NCBI GenBank assembly: GCA_039621445.1
Contig: CP154954.1
Coordinates: 34,011,737 to 34,075,736 of the forward strand
DNA length: 64,000 nucleotides
Source of the DNA: Euglena gracilis
Taxonomy: Eukaryota > Euglenida > Euglenophyceae > Euglenales
Reading direction: 5' to 3'
Shown here: in pieces, positions 11,330-23,870 of the stretch
Position numbering within the stretch: the stretch's first letter is position 1
Layout of the letters: each line of letters starts with the position of its first letter
Made by a program: the position numbers and the translations under genes
The notes under the pieces: generated by a model
Told to the model about the DNA's origin: nothing
Seen by the model: the letters and a program-made list of their open reading frames with translations, nothing else
Database searches by the model: none

Positions 11330-12463
11330 GTGTCACATACCCCTGCGCTCTCTCGCACACACCGCCACGTCGCCACCCCCAACGACCTGGAAGCCAACCC
11401 CAGCTCTACCACCAACATTAACCTCTATCGACTTGAACCTGTACACCACTGACAAAACCTGCCTGACTCAAAACGACAAAACGGGCCTGGGCAGCCCCCC
11501 TGGCCAGCCCACCTGAACCTGGACCGCTGGCCAACCCAACTCGAACCAGCCCAACAGACCTGTGCAAGACCCGACACGACCCGATTTGACTGACCTCAAG
11601 TGCCTCTCTACAGCCAATCAATCCATTCTTCATCTGTTGTAGTGGGTTGGGACCCCCCCCATGGAGAACGAACCTTCCCCCCCGGACCTGGCCAGCCTAC
11701 CTGTAAAAAAAAACACAGCCCCCAACCCCAACCGTAGCAGCCAGCCAAAACTGGGCAAACAGTTGAAGGGGAAACTGACTTTGACCCAAAAACGCAGACC
11801 TGGCCGACCCCGGGCCACCGGCCTGGGGGGGGGGGGGGGGCGAGGACCCGCCACAGCACCTGACCTCGCACAAACCAGCCTACCCCCCAGAAAAAAAAAT
11901 ACAAAAATACAAAAAAAACATTGTCCTTGACCCAGCCTGATTTTTAACCGAAACCCAGCCTTCACCTGATTTTATTAAAATTCGTCCCCGGCCGGAGCCT
12001 GACCGCTTGGGCTGGGGGGGGCGGGCTGGAAGACCCCAGCTGGACCCACCCCCCACCGAACAGACACCAAGCCTAGGCACCGAATTGGCTAACCGAACAG
12101 AAAACGGCTGTCTAGGACCCTGACCGTGACAAAACAACTCACCTGGCCTGGGAATAAAAATTTCCTGAAAATTTTAACCGTGGCCGGCGCTTGGTTCACA
12201 AACGGCGCCTGCCCCCCCCCAACGCCAAACAGCCCTAGGCGGGCTGGGGGGGGGAGGGCAACACACCAGCCCTGCACAGACCCAACTACCCAAAGGAGAA
12301 CATTTGACTCAGCCCCCCGGCCATAAAACGAACCTGAACGGCACAGCCCCCTGAGGGGGGGGGGGACCCTGAACCACAACGGTCCCCTCGCTGGCCCCTC
12401 CTCACAACGAGTGCACTCCGCACCCCTTCCTGTTGGAGTCGTGAAGAGTTGTAAACAACTTGT
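11330..12463 (+). other. Non-coding 3' region of element 1 with G and C homopolymer tracts
   Basis: About 1.1 kb without a credible ORF. It is A/C-rich, interrupted by long G runs: G16 at 11825-11840, and shorter runs near 12016, 12246 and 12355. It is conserved with 60430-61440 in element 2, but element 1 lacks about 600 bp found near 59780-60427 there. A stem-loop (GAGTTG, loop TAAA, CAACT at 12446-12460) sits just before the polypurine tract. Confidence 0.75.
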
Positions 12464-12473
12464 GGAAGGGGAG
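12464..12473 (+). other. Polypurine tract of element 1
   Basis: GGAAGGGGAG ends exactly one base before the 3' LTR start. This is the expected plus-strand primer site, matched by 61442-61452 in element 2. Confidence 0.85.
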
Positions 12474-12951
12474 TGTGAGTCAGGGGTGCTGAGTGCCCAA
12501 AACAACATAACCTAACCCAACCCAACCTGATAACTCTGCAGTTAGGATTAGGAAAATCTTATTAGGAATTTCAATTGCTGACCCCATTGTCCCTGCACAG
12601 GGCTCTGTCTTGTTTTTGTCTGTTTCAAGTTCAAGAATAGAATTATCTTGGTTATCAATTATCATTCTTACTTGGACAGTACGTGGTTCATTACATTGGT
12701 GCTGGTTTTGGAATTGCTGAATTGCTTGTATTGTGCTGTTGGTCTTGTGAATTTTTTATCAAAGAAAAGGTGTGAGCCACCCAACTCACCTGTTTTCATT
12801 AAAAAAACCCACCAAAAACAAAGAAAATGCAATTTTTAAAACAGGCCGCGAGGGGAATTGAAAACACCCTGGGCAGGGTTGAAGATCCTACGCAACGGGG
12901 TGCCGGCCCCGAGGAACTGGAAACTCCAGGGCGGGCACCACGGTTACAACA
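12474..12951 (+). repeat. 3' LTR of element 1 (LTR-A)
   Basis: A 478-bp direct copy of 574-1050 with about 14 differences by eye. It begins TGTGAGTC after the polypurine tract and ends ACAACA at 12951. The satellite resumes immediately with the duplicated CCGG. Confidence 0.95.
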
Positions 12952-15900
12952 CCGGGCGGTAACGGCTGCGTTTTACGCACGCCCGCCGCGGGCAAAATTG
13001 CGCCTATCCGCCCGCCGCCCTTCGCAACAATTAGGTGAAGGATCGCAAGACCTGTAGCCCGGGCAGACCGCTCGTTTTTGGAGCGCCGGCGCAGCCGATC
13101 TCGGCCGAAAACGGCTGAAAAATGACGTTTTTCGGGGTGTTCGTGGTTTACGTGCTATTTTGCGCCTCTCGGGCGGTAACGCCTCTGTTTTACGCAACCC
13201 CGCCGCGGGCAAAATTGCGCCTATCCGCCCTCCGCCCTTCGCAACAATTAGGTAAAGGATCGCCGACCTCTAGCCGGGGCAGAACGCTCGTTTTTGTAGC
13301 GCCGGCGCAGCCGATTTCGGCCGAAAACGGCCGATAAATGACGTTTTTGGGGGTGTTCGTGGTTTACGTGCTATTTTGCGCCTCCCGGGCGGTAACGGCT
13401 GCGTTTTACGCAGGCCCACCGCGGGCAAAATTGCGCCTATCCGCCCGCCGCCCTTCGCAACAATTAGGTAAAGGATCGCAAGACCTGTAGCCGGGACAGA
13501 CCGCTCTTTTTTGGAGCGCCGGCGCAACCGATTTCGGCCGAAAACGGCTGAAAAATGACGTTTTTCGGGTGTTCGTGGTTTACGTGCTATTTTGCGCCTC
13601 TCGGGCGGTAACGGCTCTGTTTTACGCAACCCCGCCGCGGGCAAAATTGCGCCTATCCGCCCTCCGCCCTTCGCAACAATTAGGTAAAGGATCGCCGACC
13701 TCTAGCCGGGGCAGAACGCTCGTTTTTGGAGCGCCGGCGCAGCCGATTTCGGCCGAAAACGGCCGAAAAATGACGTTTTTCGGGGTGTTCGTGGTTTACG
13801 TGCTATTTTGCGCCTCCCGGGCGGTAACGGCTGCGTTTTACGCACGCCCGCCGCGGGCAAAATTGCGCCTATCCGCCCGCCGCCCTTCGCAACAATTAGG
13901 TAAAGGATCGCCGACCTCTAGCCGGGGCAGAGCGCTCGTTTTTGGAGCGCCGGCGCAGCCGATTTCGGCCGAAAACGGCTGAAAAATGACGTTTTTCGGG
14001 GTGTTCGTGGTTTACGTGCTATTTTGCGCCTCCCGGGCGGTAACGGCTGCGTTTTACGCACCCCCGCCGCGGGCAAAATTGCGCCTATCCGCCCGCCGCC
14101 CTTCGCAACAATTAGGTAAAGGATCGCCGACCTCTAGCCGGGGCAGAGCGCTCGTTTTTGGAGCGCCGGCGCAGCCGATTTCGGCCGAAAACGGCCGAAA
14201 AATGACGTTTTTGGGGGTGTTCGTGGTTTACGTGCTATTTTGCGCCTCCCGGGCGGTAACGGCTGCGTTTTACGCACGCCCGCCGCGGGCAAAATTGCGC
14301 CTATCCGCCCGCCGCCCTTCGCAACAATTAGGTAAAGGATCGCCGACCTCTAGCCGGGGCAGAGCGCTCGTTTTTGGAGCGCCGGCGCAGCCGATTTCGG
14401 CCGAAAACGGCTGAAAAATGACGTTTTTCGGGGTGTTCGTGGTTTACGTGCTATTTTGCGCCTCCCGGGCGGTAACGGCTGCATTTTACGCACGCCCGCG
14501 CGGGCAAAATTGCGCCTATCCGCCCGCCGCCCTTCGCAACAATTAGGTAAAGGATCGCCGACCTCTAGCCGGGGCAGAGCGCTCGTTTTTGGAGCGCCGG
14601 CGCAGCCGATTTCGGCCGAAAACGGCCGAAAAATGACGTTTTTCGGGGCGTTCGTGGTTTACGTGCTATTTTGCGCCTCCCGGGCGGTAACGGCTGCGTT
14701 TTACGCACGCCCGCCGCGGGCAAAATTGCGCCTATCCGCCCGCCGCCCTTCGCAACAATTAGGTAAAGGATCGCCGACCTCTAGCCGGGGCAGAGCGCTC
14801 GTTTTTGGAGGGCCGGCGCAGCCGATTTCGGCCGAAAACGAGCAAAAATGACGTTTTTCGGGGTGTTCGTGGTTTACGTGCTATTTTGCGCCTCCCGGGC
14901 GGTAACGGCTGCGTTTTACGCACGCCCGCCGCGGGCAAAATTGCGCCTATCCGCCCGCCGCCCTTCGCAACAATTAGGTAAAGGATCGCCGACCTGTAGC
15001 CGGGGCAGACCGCTCGTTTTTGGAGCGCCGGCGCAGCCGATTTCGGCCGAAAACGGCCGAAAAATGACGTTTTTCGGGGTGTTCGTGGTTTACGTGCTAT
15101 TTTGCGCCTCCCGGGCGGTAACGGCTGCGTTTTACGCACGCCCGCCGCGGGCAAAATTGCGCCTATCCGCCCGCCGCCCTTCGCAACAATTAGGTAAAGG
15201 ATCGCCGACCTCTAGCCGGGGCAGCACTCGATTTTGGAGCGCCGGCGCAGCCGATTTCGGCCGAAAACGGCCGAAAAAAGACGTTTTTCGGGGTGTTCGT
15301 GGTTTACGTGCTATTTTGCGCCTCCCGGGCGGTAACGGCTGCGTTTTACGCACGCCCGCCGCGGGCAAAATTGCGCCTATCCGCCCGCCGCCCTTCGCAA
15401 CAATTAGGTAAAGGATCGCCGACCTCTAGCCGGGGCAGAGCGCTCGTTTTTGGAACGCCGGCGCAGCCGATTTCGGCCGAAAACGGCTGAAAAATGACGT
15501 TTTTTGGGGTGTTCGTGGTTTACGTGCTACTTTGCGCCTCCCGGGCGGTAACGGCTGCGTTTTACGCACGCCCGCCGCGGGCAAAATTGCGCCTATCCGC
15601 CCGCCGCCCTTCGCAACAATTAGGTAAAGGATCGCCGACCTCTAGCCGGGGCAGAGCGCTCGTTTTTGGAGCGCCGGCGCAGCCGATTTCGGCCGAAAAC
15701 GGCCGAAAAATGACGTTTTTCGGGGTGTTCGTGGTTTACGTGCTATTTTGCGCCTCCCGGGCGGTAACGGCTGCGTTTTACGCACGCCCGCCGCGGGCAA
15801 AATTGCGCCTATCCGCCCGCCGCCCTTCGCAACAATTAGGTAAAGGATCGCAAGACCTGTAGCCGGGGCAGAGCGCTGGTTTTTGGAGCGCCGGCGCAGC

Positions 15901-18900
15901 CGATTTCGGCCGAAAACGGCCGAAAAATGACGTTTTTCGGGGTGTTCGTGGTTTACGTGCTATTTTGCGCCTCCCGGGCGGTAACGGCTGCGTTTTACGC
16001 ACGCCCGCCGCGGGCAAAATTGTGCCTATCCATCCGCCGCCCTTCGCAACAATTAGGTAAAGGATCGCCGACCTCTAGCCGGGGCAGAGCGCTCGTTTTT
16101 GGAGCGCCGGCGCAGCCGATTTCGGCCGAAAACGGCCGAAAAATGACGTTTTTTCGGGGTGTTCGTGGTTTACGTGCTATTTTGCGCCTCCCGGGCGGTA
16201 ACGGCTGCGTTTTACGCACGCCCGCCGCGGGCAAAATTGCGCCTATCCGCCCGCCGCCCTTCGCAACAATTAGGTAAAGGATCGCAAGACCTGTAGCCGG
16301 GGCAGACCGCTCGTTTTTGGAGCGCCGGCGCAGCCGATTTCGCCGAAAACGGCCGAAAAATGACGTTTTTCGGGGTCTTCGTGGTTTACGTGCTATTTTG
16401 CGCCTCCCGGGCGGTAACGGCTGCGTTTTACGCACGCCCGCCGTGGGCAAAATTGCGCCTATCCGCCCGCCGCCCTTCGCAACAATTAGGTAAAGGATCG
16501 CCGACCTCTAGCCGGGGCAGAGCGCTCGTTTTTGGAGCACCGGCGCAGCCGATTTCGGCCGAAAACGGCCGAAAAATGACGTTTTTCGGGGTGTTCATGG
16601 TTTACGTGCTATTTTGCGCCTCCCGGGCGGTAACGGCTGCGTTTTACGCACGCCCGCCGCGGGCAAAATTGCGCCTATCCGCCCGCCGCCCTTCGCAACA
16701 ATTAGGTAAAGGATCGCCGACCTCTAGCCGGGGCAGAGCGCTCGTTTTTGGAGCGCCGGCGCAGCCGATTTCGGCCGAAAACGGCTGAAAAATGACGTTT
16801 TTCGGGGTGTTCATGGTTTACGTGCTATTTTGCGCCTCCCGGGCGGTAACGGCTTGATTTTACTCGACCCCACCGCTGTCCAAATTGCGACTATCCGCCC
16901 GCCGCCCTTCGCAACAATTAGGTAAAGGATCGCCGACCTCTAGCCGGGGCAGAGCGCTCGTTTTTGGAGCGCCGGCGCAGCCGATTTCGGCCGAAAACGG
17001 CCGAAAAATGACGTTTTTCAGGGTGTTCGTGGTTTACGTGCTATTTTGCGCCTCCCGGGCGGTAACGGCTGCATTTTACGCACGCCCGCCGCGGGCAAAA
17101 TTGCGCCTATCCGCCCGCCGCCCTTCGCAACAATTAGGTAAAGGATCGCCGACCTCTAGCCGGGGCAGAGCGCTCGTTTTTGGAGCGCCGGCGCAGCCGA
17201 TTTCGGCCGAAAACGGCCGAAAAATGACGTTTTTCGGGGTGTTCGTGGTTTACGTGCTATTTTGCGCCTCCCGGGCGGTAACGGCTGCGTTTTACGCACG
17301 CCCACCGCGGGCAAAATTGCGCCTATCAGGCCCGCCGCCCTTCGCAACAATTAGGTAAAGGATCGCAAGACCTGTAGCCGGGGCAGACCGCTCGTTTTTG
17401 GAGCGCCGGCGCAGCCGATTTCGCCCGAAAACGGCCGAAAAATGACGTTTTTCGGGGTGTTTGTGGTTTCCGTGCTATTTTGCGCCTCCCGGGCGGTAAC
17501 GACTGCATTTTATGCACGCCCGCCGCGGGCAAAATTGCGCCTATCCGCCCGCCGCCCTTCGCAACAATTAGGTAAAGGATCGCCGACCTCTAGCTGGGGC
17601 AGAGCGCTCGTTTTTGGAGCGCCGGCGCAGCCGATTTCGGCCAAAAACGGCTGAAAAATGACGTTTTTCGGGTGTTCGTGGTTGACGTGCTATTTTGCGC
17701 CTCTCGGGCGGTAACGGCTCCGTTTTACGCAGGCCCACCGCGGGCAAAATTGCGCCTATCCGCCCGCCGCCCTTCGCAACAATTAGGTAAAGGATCGCAA
17801 GACCTGTAGCCGGGGCAGGCCGCTCGTTTTTGGAGCGCCGGCGCAACCGATTTCGGCCGAAAACGGCCGAAAAATGACGTTTTTCGGGGTGTTCGTGGTT
17901 TGGGTGCTATTTTGCGCCTCCCGGGCGGTAACGGCTGCGTTTTACGCACCGGCGCCCTTCGCAACAATTAGCTAAAGCATCGCCGACCTCTAGCCGAGGC
18001 AGAGCGCTCGTTTTTGGAGCGCCGGCGCAGCCGATTTCGGCCGAAAACGGGCTAAAAATGACGTTTTTCGGGGTGTTCGTGGTTTACGTGCTATTTTGCG
18101 CCTCCCGGGCGGTAACGGCTGCGTTTTACGCACGCCCACCGCGGGCAAAATTGCGCCTATCCGCCCGCCGCCCTTCGCAACAATTAGGTAAAGGATCGCA
18201 AGACCTGTAGCCGGGGCAGGCCGCTCGTTTTTGTAGCGCCGGCGCAGCCGATTTCGGCCGAAAACGAAAAAATGACGTTTTTCGGGGTGTTCGTGGTTTG
18301 GGTGCTATTTTGCGCCTCCCGGGCGGTAACGGCTGCGTTTTACGCACGCCCGCCGCGGGCAAAATTGCGCCTATCCATCCGCCGCCCTTCGCAACAATTA
18401 CGCCCGCCGCGGGCAAAATTGCGCCTATCCGCCCGCCGCCCTTCACAACAATTAGGTAAAGGATCGCCGACCTCTAGCCGGGGCAGAGCGCTCGTTTTTG
18501 GAGCGCCGGCGCAGCCGATTTCGGCCGAAAACGGCCGAAAAATGACGTTTTTCGGGGTGTTCGTGGTTTACGTGCTATTTTGCGCCTCCCGGGCGGTAAC
18601 GGCTGCATTTTACGCAAGCCCACCGCGGGCAAAATTGCGCCTATCCGCCCGCCGCCCTTCGCAACAATTAGGTAAAGGATCGCAAGACCTGTAGCCGGGG
18701 CAGACCGCTCGTTTTTGGAGCGCCGGCGCAGCCGATTTCGGCCGAAAACGGCTGAAAAATGAAGTTTTTCGGGGTGTTCGTGGTTTACGTGCTATTTTGC
18801 GCCTCCCGGGCGGTAACGGCTGCGTTTTATGCAACCCCGCCGCAGGCAAAATTGCGCCTATCCGCCCGCCGCCCTTCGCAACAATTAGGTAAAGGATCCA

Positions 18901-20706
18901 CAACCTCTACCCGGGGCAGAGCGCTCGTTTTTGGAGCGCCGGCGCAGCCGATTTCGGCCGAAAACGGCTGAAAAATGACGTTTTTCGGGGTGTTCGTGGT
19001 TTACGTGCTATTTTGCGCCTCCCGGGCGGTAACGGCTGCGTTTTACGCAACCCCGCCGCGGGCAAAATTGCGCCTATCCGCCCGCCGCCCTTCACAACAA
19101 TTAGATAAAGGATCGCCGACCTCTAGCCGGGGCAGACCGCTCGTTTTTGGAGCGCCGGCGCAGCAGATTTCGGCCAAAAACGGCCGAAAAATGAAGTTTT
19201 TCGGGGTGTTCGTGGTTTGCGTGTTATTTTGCGCCTCCCAGGCGGTAACGGCTGCGTTTTACGCACGCCCGCCGCGGGCAAAATTGCGCCTATCCATCCG
19301 CCGCCCTTCGCAACAATTAGGTAAAGGATCGCAAGACCTGTAGCCGTGGCAGAGCGCTCGTTTTTGGAGCGCCGGCGCAGCCGATTTCGGCCGAAAACGG
19401 CCGAAAAATGACGTTTTTCGGGGTGTTCGTGGTTTACGTGCTATTTTGCGCCTCCCGGGCGGTAACGGCTCTGTTTTACGCAACCCCGCCGCGGGCAAAA
19501 TTGCGCCTATCCGCCCGCCGCCCTTCGCAACAATTAGGTAAAGATTCGCCGCCCTCTGGCCGGGGCAGAGCGCTCGTTTTTGGAGCGCCGGCGCAGCCGA
19601 TTTCGGCCGAAAAACGGGCTAAAAATGACGTTTTTCGGGGTGTTCGTGGTTTACGTGCTATTTTGCGCCTCCCGGGCGGTAACGGCTGCGTTTTACGCAC
19701 GCCCGCCGCGGGCAAAATTGCGCCTATCCGCCCACCGCCGTTCGCAACAAGCAGGTAAAAAGATCCCCGACCTCTAGCCGGGGCAGAGCGCTCGTTTTTT
19801 GAGCGCCGACGCAACCGATTTCGGCCGAAAACGGCCGAAAAAATGACGTTTTTCAGGGTGTTCGTGGTTTACGTGCTATTTTGCGCCTTTCGGGCGGTAA
19901 CGGCTGCGTTTTACGCACGCCCGCCGCGGGCAAAATTGCGCCTATCCGCCCGCCGCCCTTCGCAACAATTAGGTAAATGATCGCAAGACCTGTAGCCGGG
20001 GCAGACCGCTCGTTTTTGGAGCGCCGGCGCAACAGATCTCGGCCGAAAACGGCTGAAAAATGACGTTTTTCGGGGTGTTCGTGGTTTACGTGCTATTTTG
20101 CGCCTCTCGGGCGGTAACGCCTCTGTTTTACGCAACCCCGCCGCGGGCAAAATTGCGCCTATCCGCCCGCCGCCCTTCGCAACAATTAGGTAAAGGATCT
20201 CCGACCTATAGCCGGGGCAGAGCGCTCGTTTTGGGAGCGCCGGCGCAGCCGATTTCGGCCGAAATAGGCCGAAAAATGAAGTTTTTTGGGGTGTTCGTGG
20301 TTTGCGTGCTTTTTTGCGCCTCCCGGGCGGTAACGGCTGCGTTTTACGCACGCCCGCCGCGGGCAAAATTGCGCCTATCCATCCGCCGCCCTTCGCAACA
20401 ATTAGGTAAAGGATCGCAAGACCTGTAGCCGGGGCAGACCGCTCGTTTTTGCAGCGCCGGCGCAGCCGATTTCGGCCGAAAACGGCCGAAAAAGGACGTT
20501 TTTCGGGGTGTTCATGGTTTACGCGCTATTTTGCGCCTCCCGGGCGGTAACGGCTGCGTTTTACGCACGCCCGCCGCGGGCAAAATTGCGCCTATCCGCC
20601 CGCCGCCCTTCGCAACAATTAGGTAAAGGATCGCCGACCTCTAGCCGGGGCAGAGCGCTCGTTTTTGGAGCGCCGGCGCAGCCGATTTCGGCCGAAAACG
20701 GCCGAA

Positions 20707-22985
20707 AATGACGTTTTTCGGGGTGTTCGTGGTTTGAGTGCTATTTTGCGCCTCCCGGGCGGCAACGGCTCTGTTTTACGCAACCCCGCCGCGGGCAAAA
20801 TTGCGCCTATCCGCCCGCCGCCCTTCGCAACAATTAGGTAAAGGATCGCCGACCTCTAGCCGGGGCATACCGCTCGTTTTTGGAGCGCCGGCGCAGCCGA
20901 TTTCGGCCGAAAACGGCTGAAAAATGACGTTTTTCGGGGTGTTCGTGGTTTACGTGCTATTTTGCGCCTCCCGGGCGGTAACGGCTGCGTTTTACGCACG
21001 CCCGCCGTGGGCAAAATTGCGCCTATCCGCCCGCCGCTCTTCGCAACAATTAGGTCAAGGATCGCCGACCTCTAGCCGGGGCAGAGCGCTCGTTTTTGGA
21101 GCGCCGGCGCAGCCGATTTCGGCCGAAAAATGACGTTTTTCGGGGTGTTCATGGTTTACGTGCTATTTTGCGCCTCCCGGGCGGTAACGGCTGCGTTTTA
21201 CGCACGCCCGCCGCGGGCAAAATTGCGCCTATCCGCCCGCCGCCCTTCGCAACAATTAGGTAAAGGATCGCCGACCTCTAGCCGGGGCAGAGCGCTCGTT
21301 TTTTGGAGCGCCGGCGCAGCCGATTTCGGCCGAAAACGGCCGAAAAATGACGTTTTTCGGGGTGTTCGTGGTTTGCGTGCTATTTTGCGCCCCTCGGGCA
21401 GTAACGCCTCTGTTTTACGCAACCCCGCCGCGGGCAAAATTACGCCTATCCGCCCAACGCCCTTCGCAACAATTAGGTAAAGGATCGCCGACCTCTAGCC
21501 GGGGCAGAGCGCTCGTTTTTTGGAGCGCCGGCGCAGCCGATTTCGGCCGAAAACGGCCGAAAAATGACGTTTTTCGGGGTGTTCGTGGTTTGCGTGCTAT
21601 TTTGCGCCTCCCGGGCAGTAACGGCTGCGTTTTACGCACGCCCGCCGCGGGCAAAATTGCGCCTATCCACCCGCCGCCCTTCGCAACAATTAGGTAAAGG
21701 ATCGCCGACCTCTAGCCGGGGCAGAGCGCTCGTTTTTGGAGCGCCGGCGCAGCCGATTTCGGCCGAAAACTGCCGAAAAAAGACGTTTTTCGGGGTGTTC
21801 GTGGTTTACGTGCTACTTTGCGCCTCCCGGGCGGTAACGGCTGCGTTTTACGCACGCCCGCCGCGGGCAAAAATTGCGCCTATCCGCCCGCCGCCCTTCA
21901 CAACAAGCAGGTAAAAGGATCGCCGACCTCTAGCCAGGGCAGAGCGCTCGTTTTTGGAGCGCCGGCGCAGCCGATTTCGGCCGAAAACGGCCGAAAAATG
22001 ACGTTTTTCGGGGTGTTCGTGGTTTGAGTGCTATTTTGCGCCTCCCGGGCGGCAACGGCTCTGTTTTACGCAACCCCGCCGCGGGCAAAATTGCGCCACA
22101 TCCGCCCGCCGCCCTTCACAACAATTAGGTAAAGGATCGCCGACCTCTAGCCGGGGCAGACCGCTCGTTTTTGGAGCGCCGGCGCAGCCGATTTCGGCCG
22201 AAAACGGCTGAAAAATGACGTTTTTCGGGTGTTCGTGGTTTACGTGCTATTTTGCGCCTCCCGGGCGGTAACGGCTGCGTTTTACGCACGCCCGCCGTGG
22301 GCAAAATTGCGCCTATCCGCCCGCCGCTCTTCGCAACAATTAGGTCAAGGATCGCCGACCTCTAGCCGGGGCAGAGCGCTCGTTTTTGGAGCGCCGGCGC
22401 AGCCGATTTCGGCCGAAAAATGACGTTTTTCGGGGTGTTCATGGTTTACGTGCTATTTTGCGCCTCCCGGGCGGTAACGGCTGCGTTTTACGCACGCCCG
22501 CCGCGGGCAAAATTGCGCCTATCCGCCCGCCGCCCTTCGCAACAATTAGGTAAAGGATCGCCGACCTCTAGCCGGGGCAGAGCGCTCGTTTTTTGGAGCG
22601 CCGGCGCAGCCGATTTCGGCCGAAAACGGCCGAAAAATGACGTTTTTCGGGGTGTTCGTGGTTTGCGTGCTATTTTGCGCCCCTCGGGCAGTAACGCCTC
22701 TGTTTTACGCAACCCCGCCGCGGGCAAAATTACGCCTATCCGCCCAACGCCCTTCGCAACAATTAGGTAAAGGATCGCCGACCTCTAGCCGGGGCAGAGC
22801 GCTCGTTTTTTGGAGCGCCGGCGCAGCCGATTTCGGCCGAAAACGGCCGAAAAATGACGTTTTTCGGGGTGTTCGTGGTTTGCGTGCTATTTTGCGCCTC
22901 CCGGGCAGTAACGGCTGCGTTTTACGCACGCCCGCCGCGGGCAAAATTGCGCCTATCCGTCCGCCGCCCTTCGCAACAATTAGGT
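20707..22985. repeat. Tandem duplication of a six-monomer block (1290 bp) in the satellite
   Basis: Rare variants recur 1290 bp apart: GTTTGAGTGC at about 20735 and 22025, a monomer lacking the AACGGCCG segment ending near 21130 and 22420, and a diverged monomer with GTAACGCCTC at about 21390 and 22680. The second copy stops matching near 22987. This is a local higher-order repeat produced by recent unequal exchange or amplification. Confidence 0.85.
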
Positions 22986-23870
22986 AAAGGATCCACAACC
23001 TCTAGCCGGGGCAGAGCGCTCGTTTTTGGAGCGCCGGCGCAACCGATTTCGGCCGAAAACGGCCGAAAAATGACGTTTTTCGGGGTTTTCGTGGTTTACA
23101 TGCTATTTTGCGCCTCTCGGGCGGTAACGCCTCTGTTTTACGCAACCCCGCCGCGGGCAAAATTGCGCCTATCCGCCCGCCGCCCTTAGCAACAGTTAGG
23201 TAAAGGATCGCCGACCTCTAGCCGGGGCAGAGCGCTCGTTTTTGGAGCGCCGGCGCAGCCGATTTCGGCCGAAAACTGCCGAAAAAAGACGTTTTTCGGG
23301 GTGTTTGTGGTTTACGCGCTATTTTGCGCCTCCCGGGCGGTAACGGCTGTGTTTTACACACGCCCGCCGCGGGCAAAATTGCGCCTATCCACCCGCCGCC
23401 CTTCGCAACAATTAGGTAAAGGATCCACAACCTCTAGCCGGGGCAGAGCGCTCGTTTTTGGAGCGCCGGCGCAACCGATTTCGGCCGAAAACGGCCGAAA
23501 AATGACGTTTTTCGGGGTGTTCGTGGTTTACATGCTATTTTGCGCCTCTCGGGCGGTAACGCCTCTGTTTTACGCAACCCCGCCGCGGGCAAAATTGCGC
23601 CTATCCGCCCGCCGCCCTTAGCAACAGTTAGGTAAAGGATCGCCGACCTCTAGCCGGGGCAGAGCGCTCGTTTTTGGAGCGCCGGCGCAGCCGATTTCGG
23701 CCGAAAACGGCCGAAAAAAGACGTTTTTCGGAGTGTTCGTGGTTTGCGTGCTATTTTGCGCCTCTCGGGCGGTAACGGCTGCGTTTTACGCAACCCCGCC
23801 GCGGGCAAAATTGCGCCTATCCGCCCGCCGCCCTTCGCAACAATTAGGTAAAGGATCCACAACCTCTATC
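22986..23870. repeat. Dimeric (432-bp) higher-order repeat in the satellite
   Basis: The variant GGATCCACAACCTC, replacing the usual GGATCGCCGACCTC, occurs at about 22989, 23421 and 23853, each 432 bp apart, or every second monomer. Flanking monomers alternate between an ACGCACGCCC type and an ACGCAACCCC type. This is a small two-monomer higher-order structure embedded in the array. Confidence 0.75.

Larger units (their letters stand above)
574..12951 (+). mobile_element. Element 1: full-length chromodomain Ty3/gypsy LTR retrotransposon with two methyltransferase domains
   Basis: A 12.4-kb element bounded by direct LTRs (574-1050 and 12474-12951) that start TGTGAGTCAG and end TTACAACA. It has a primer-binding site just inside the 5' LTR and a polypurine tract just before the 3' LTR. 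It is flanked by CCGG on both sides, in satellite DNA that is otherwise continuous. Internal order: gag, a spacer, adenine-MTase-like domain, cytosine-MTase, aspartic protease, RT, RNase H, integrase, chromodomain, and a 1.1-kb non-coding 3' region. RT-RNase H-integrase order plus a C-terminal chromodomain place it with the chromovirus branch of Ty3/gypsy. Several frameshifts and stops make this copy defective as written. The two LTRs differ at roughly 14 positions in 477 (about 3% by eye), so insertion was not very recent. Confidence 0.93.

Noticed and set aside
11630-11965. Minus-strand ORFs in the 3' region of elements 1 and 2
   Set aside because: They arise from homopolymer-rich DNA, are not conserved in frame between the copies and show no recognisable domain.
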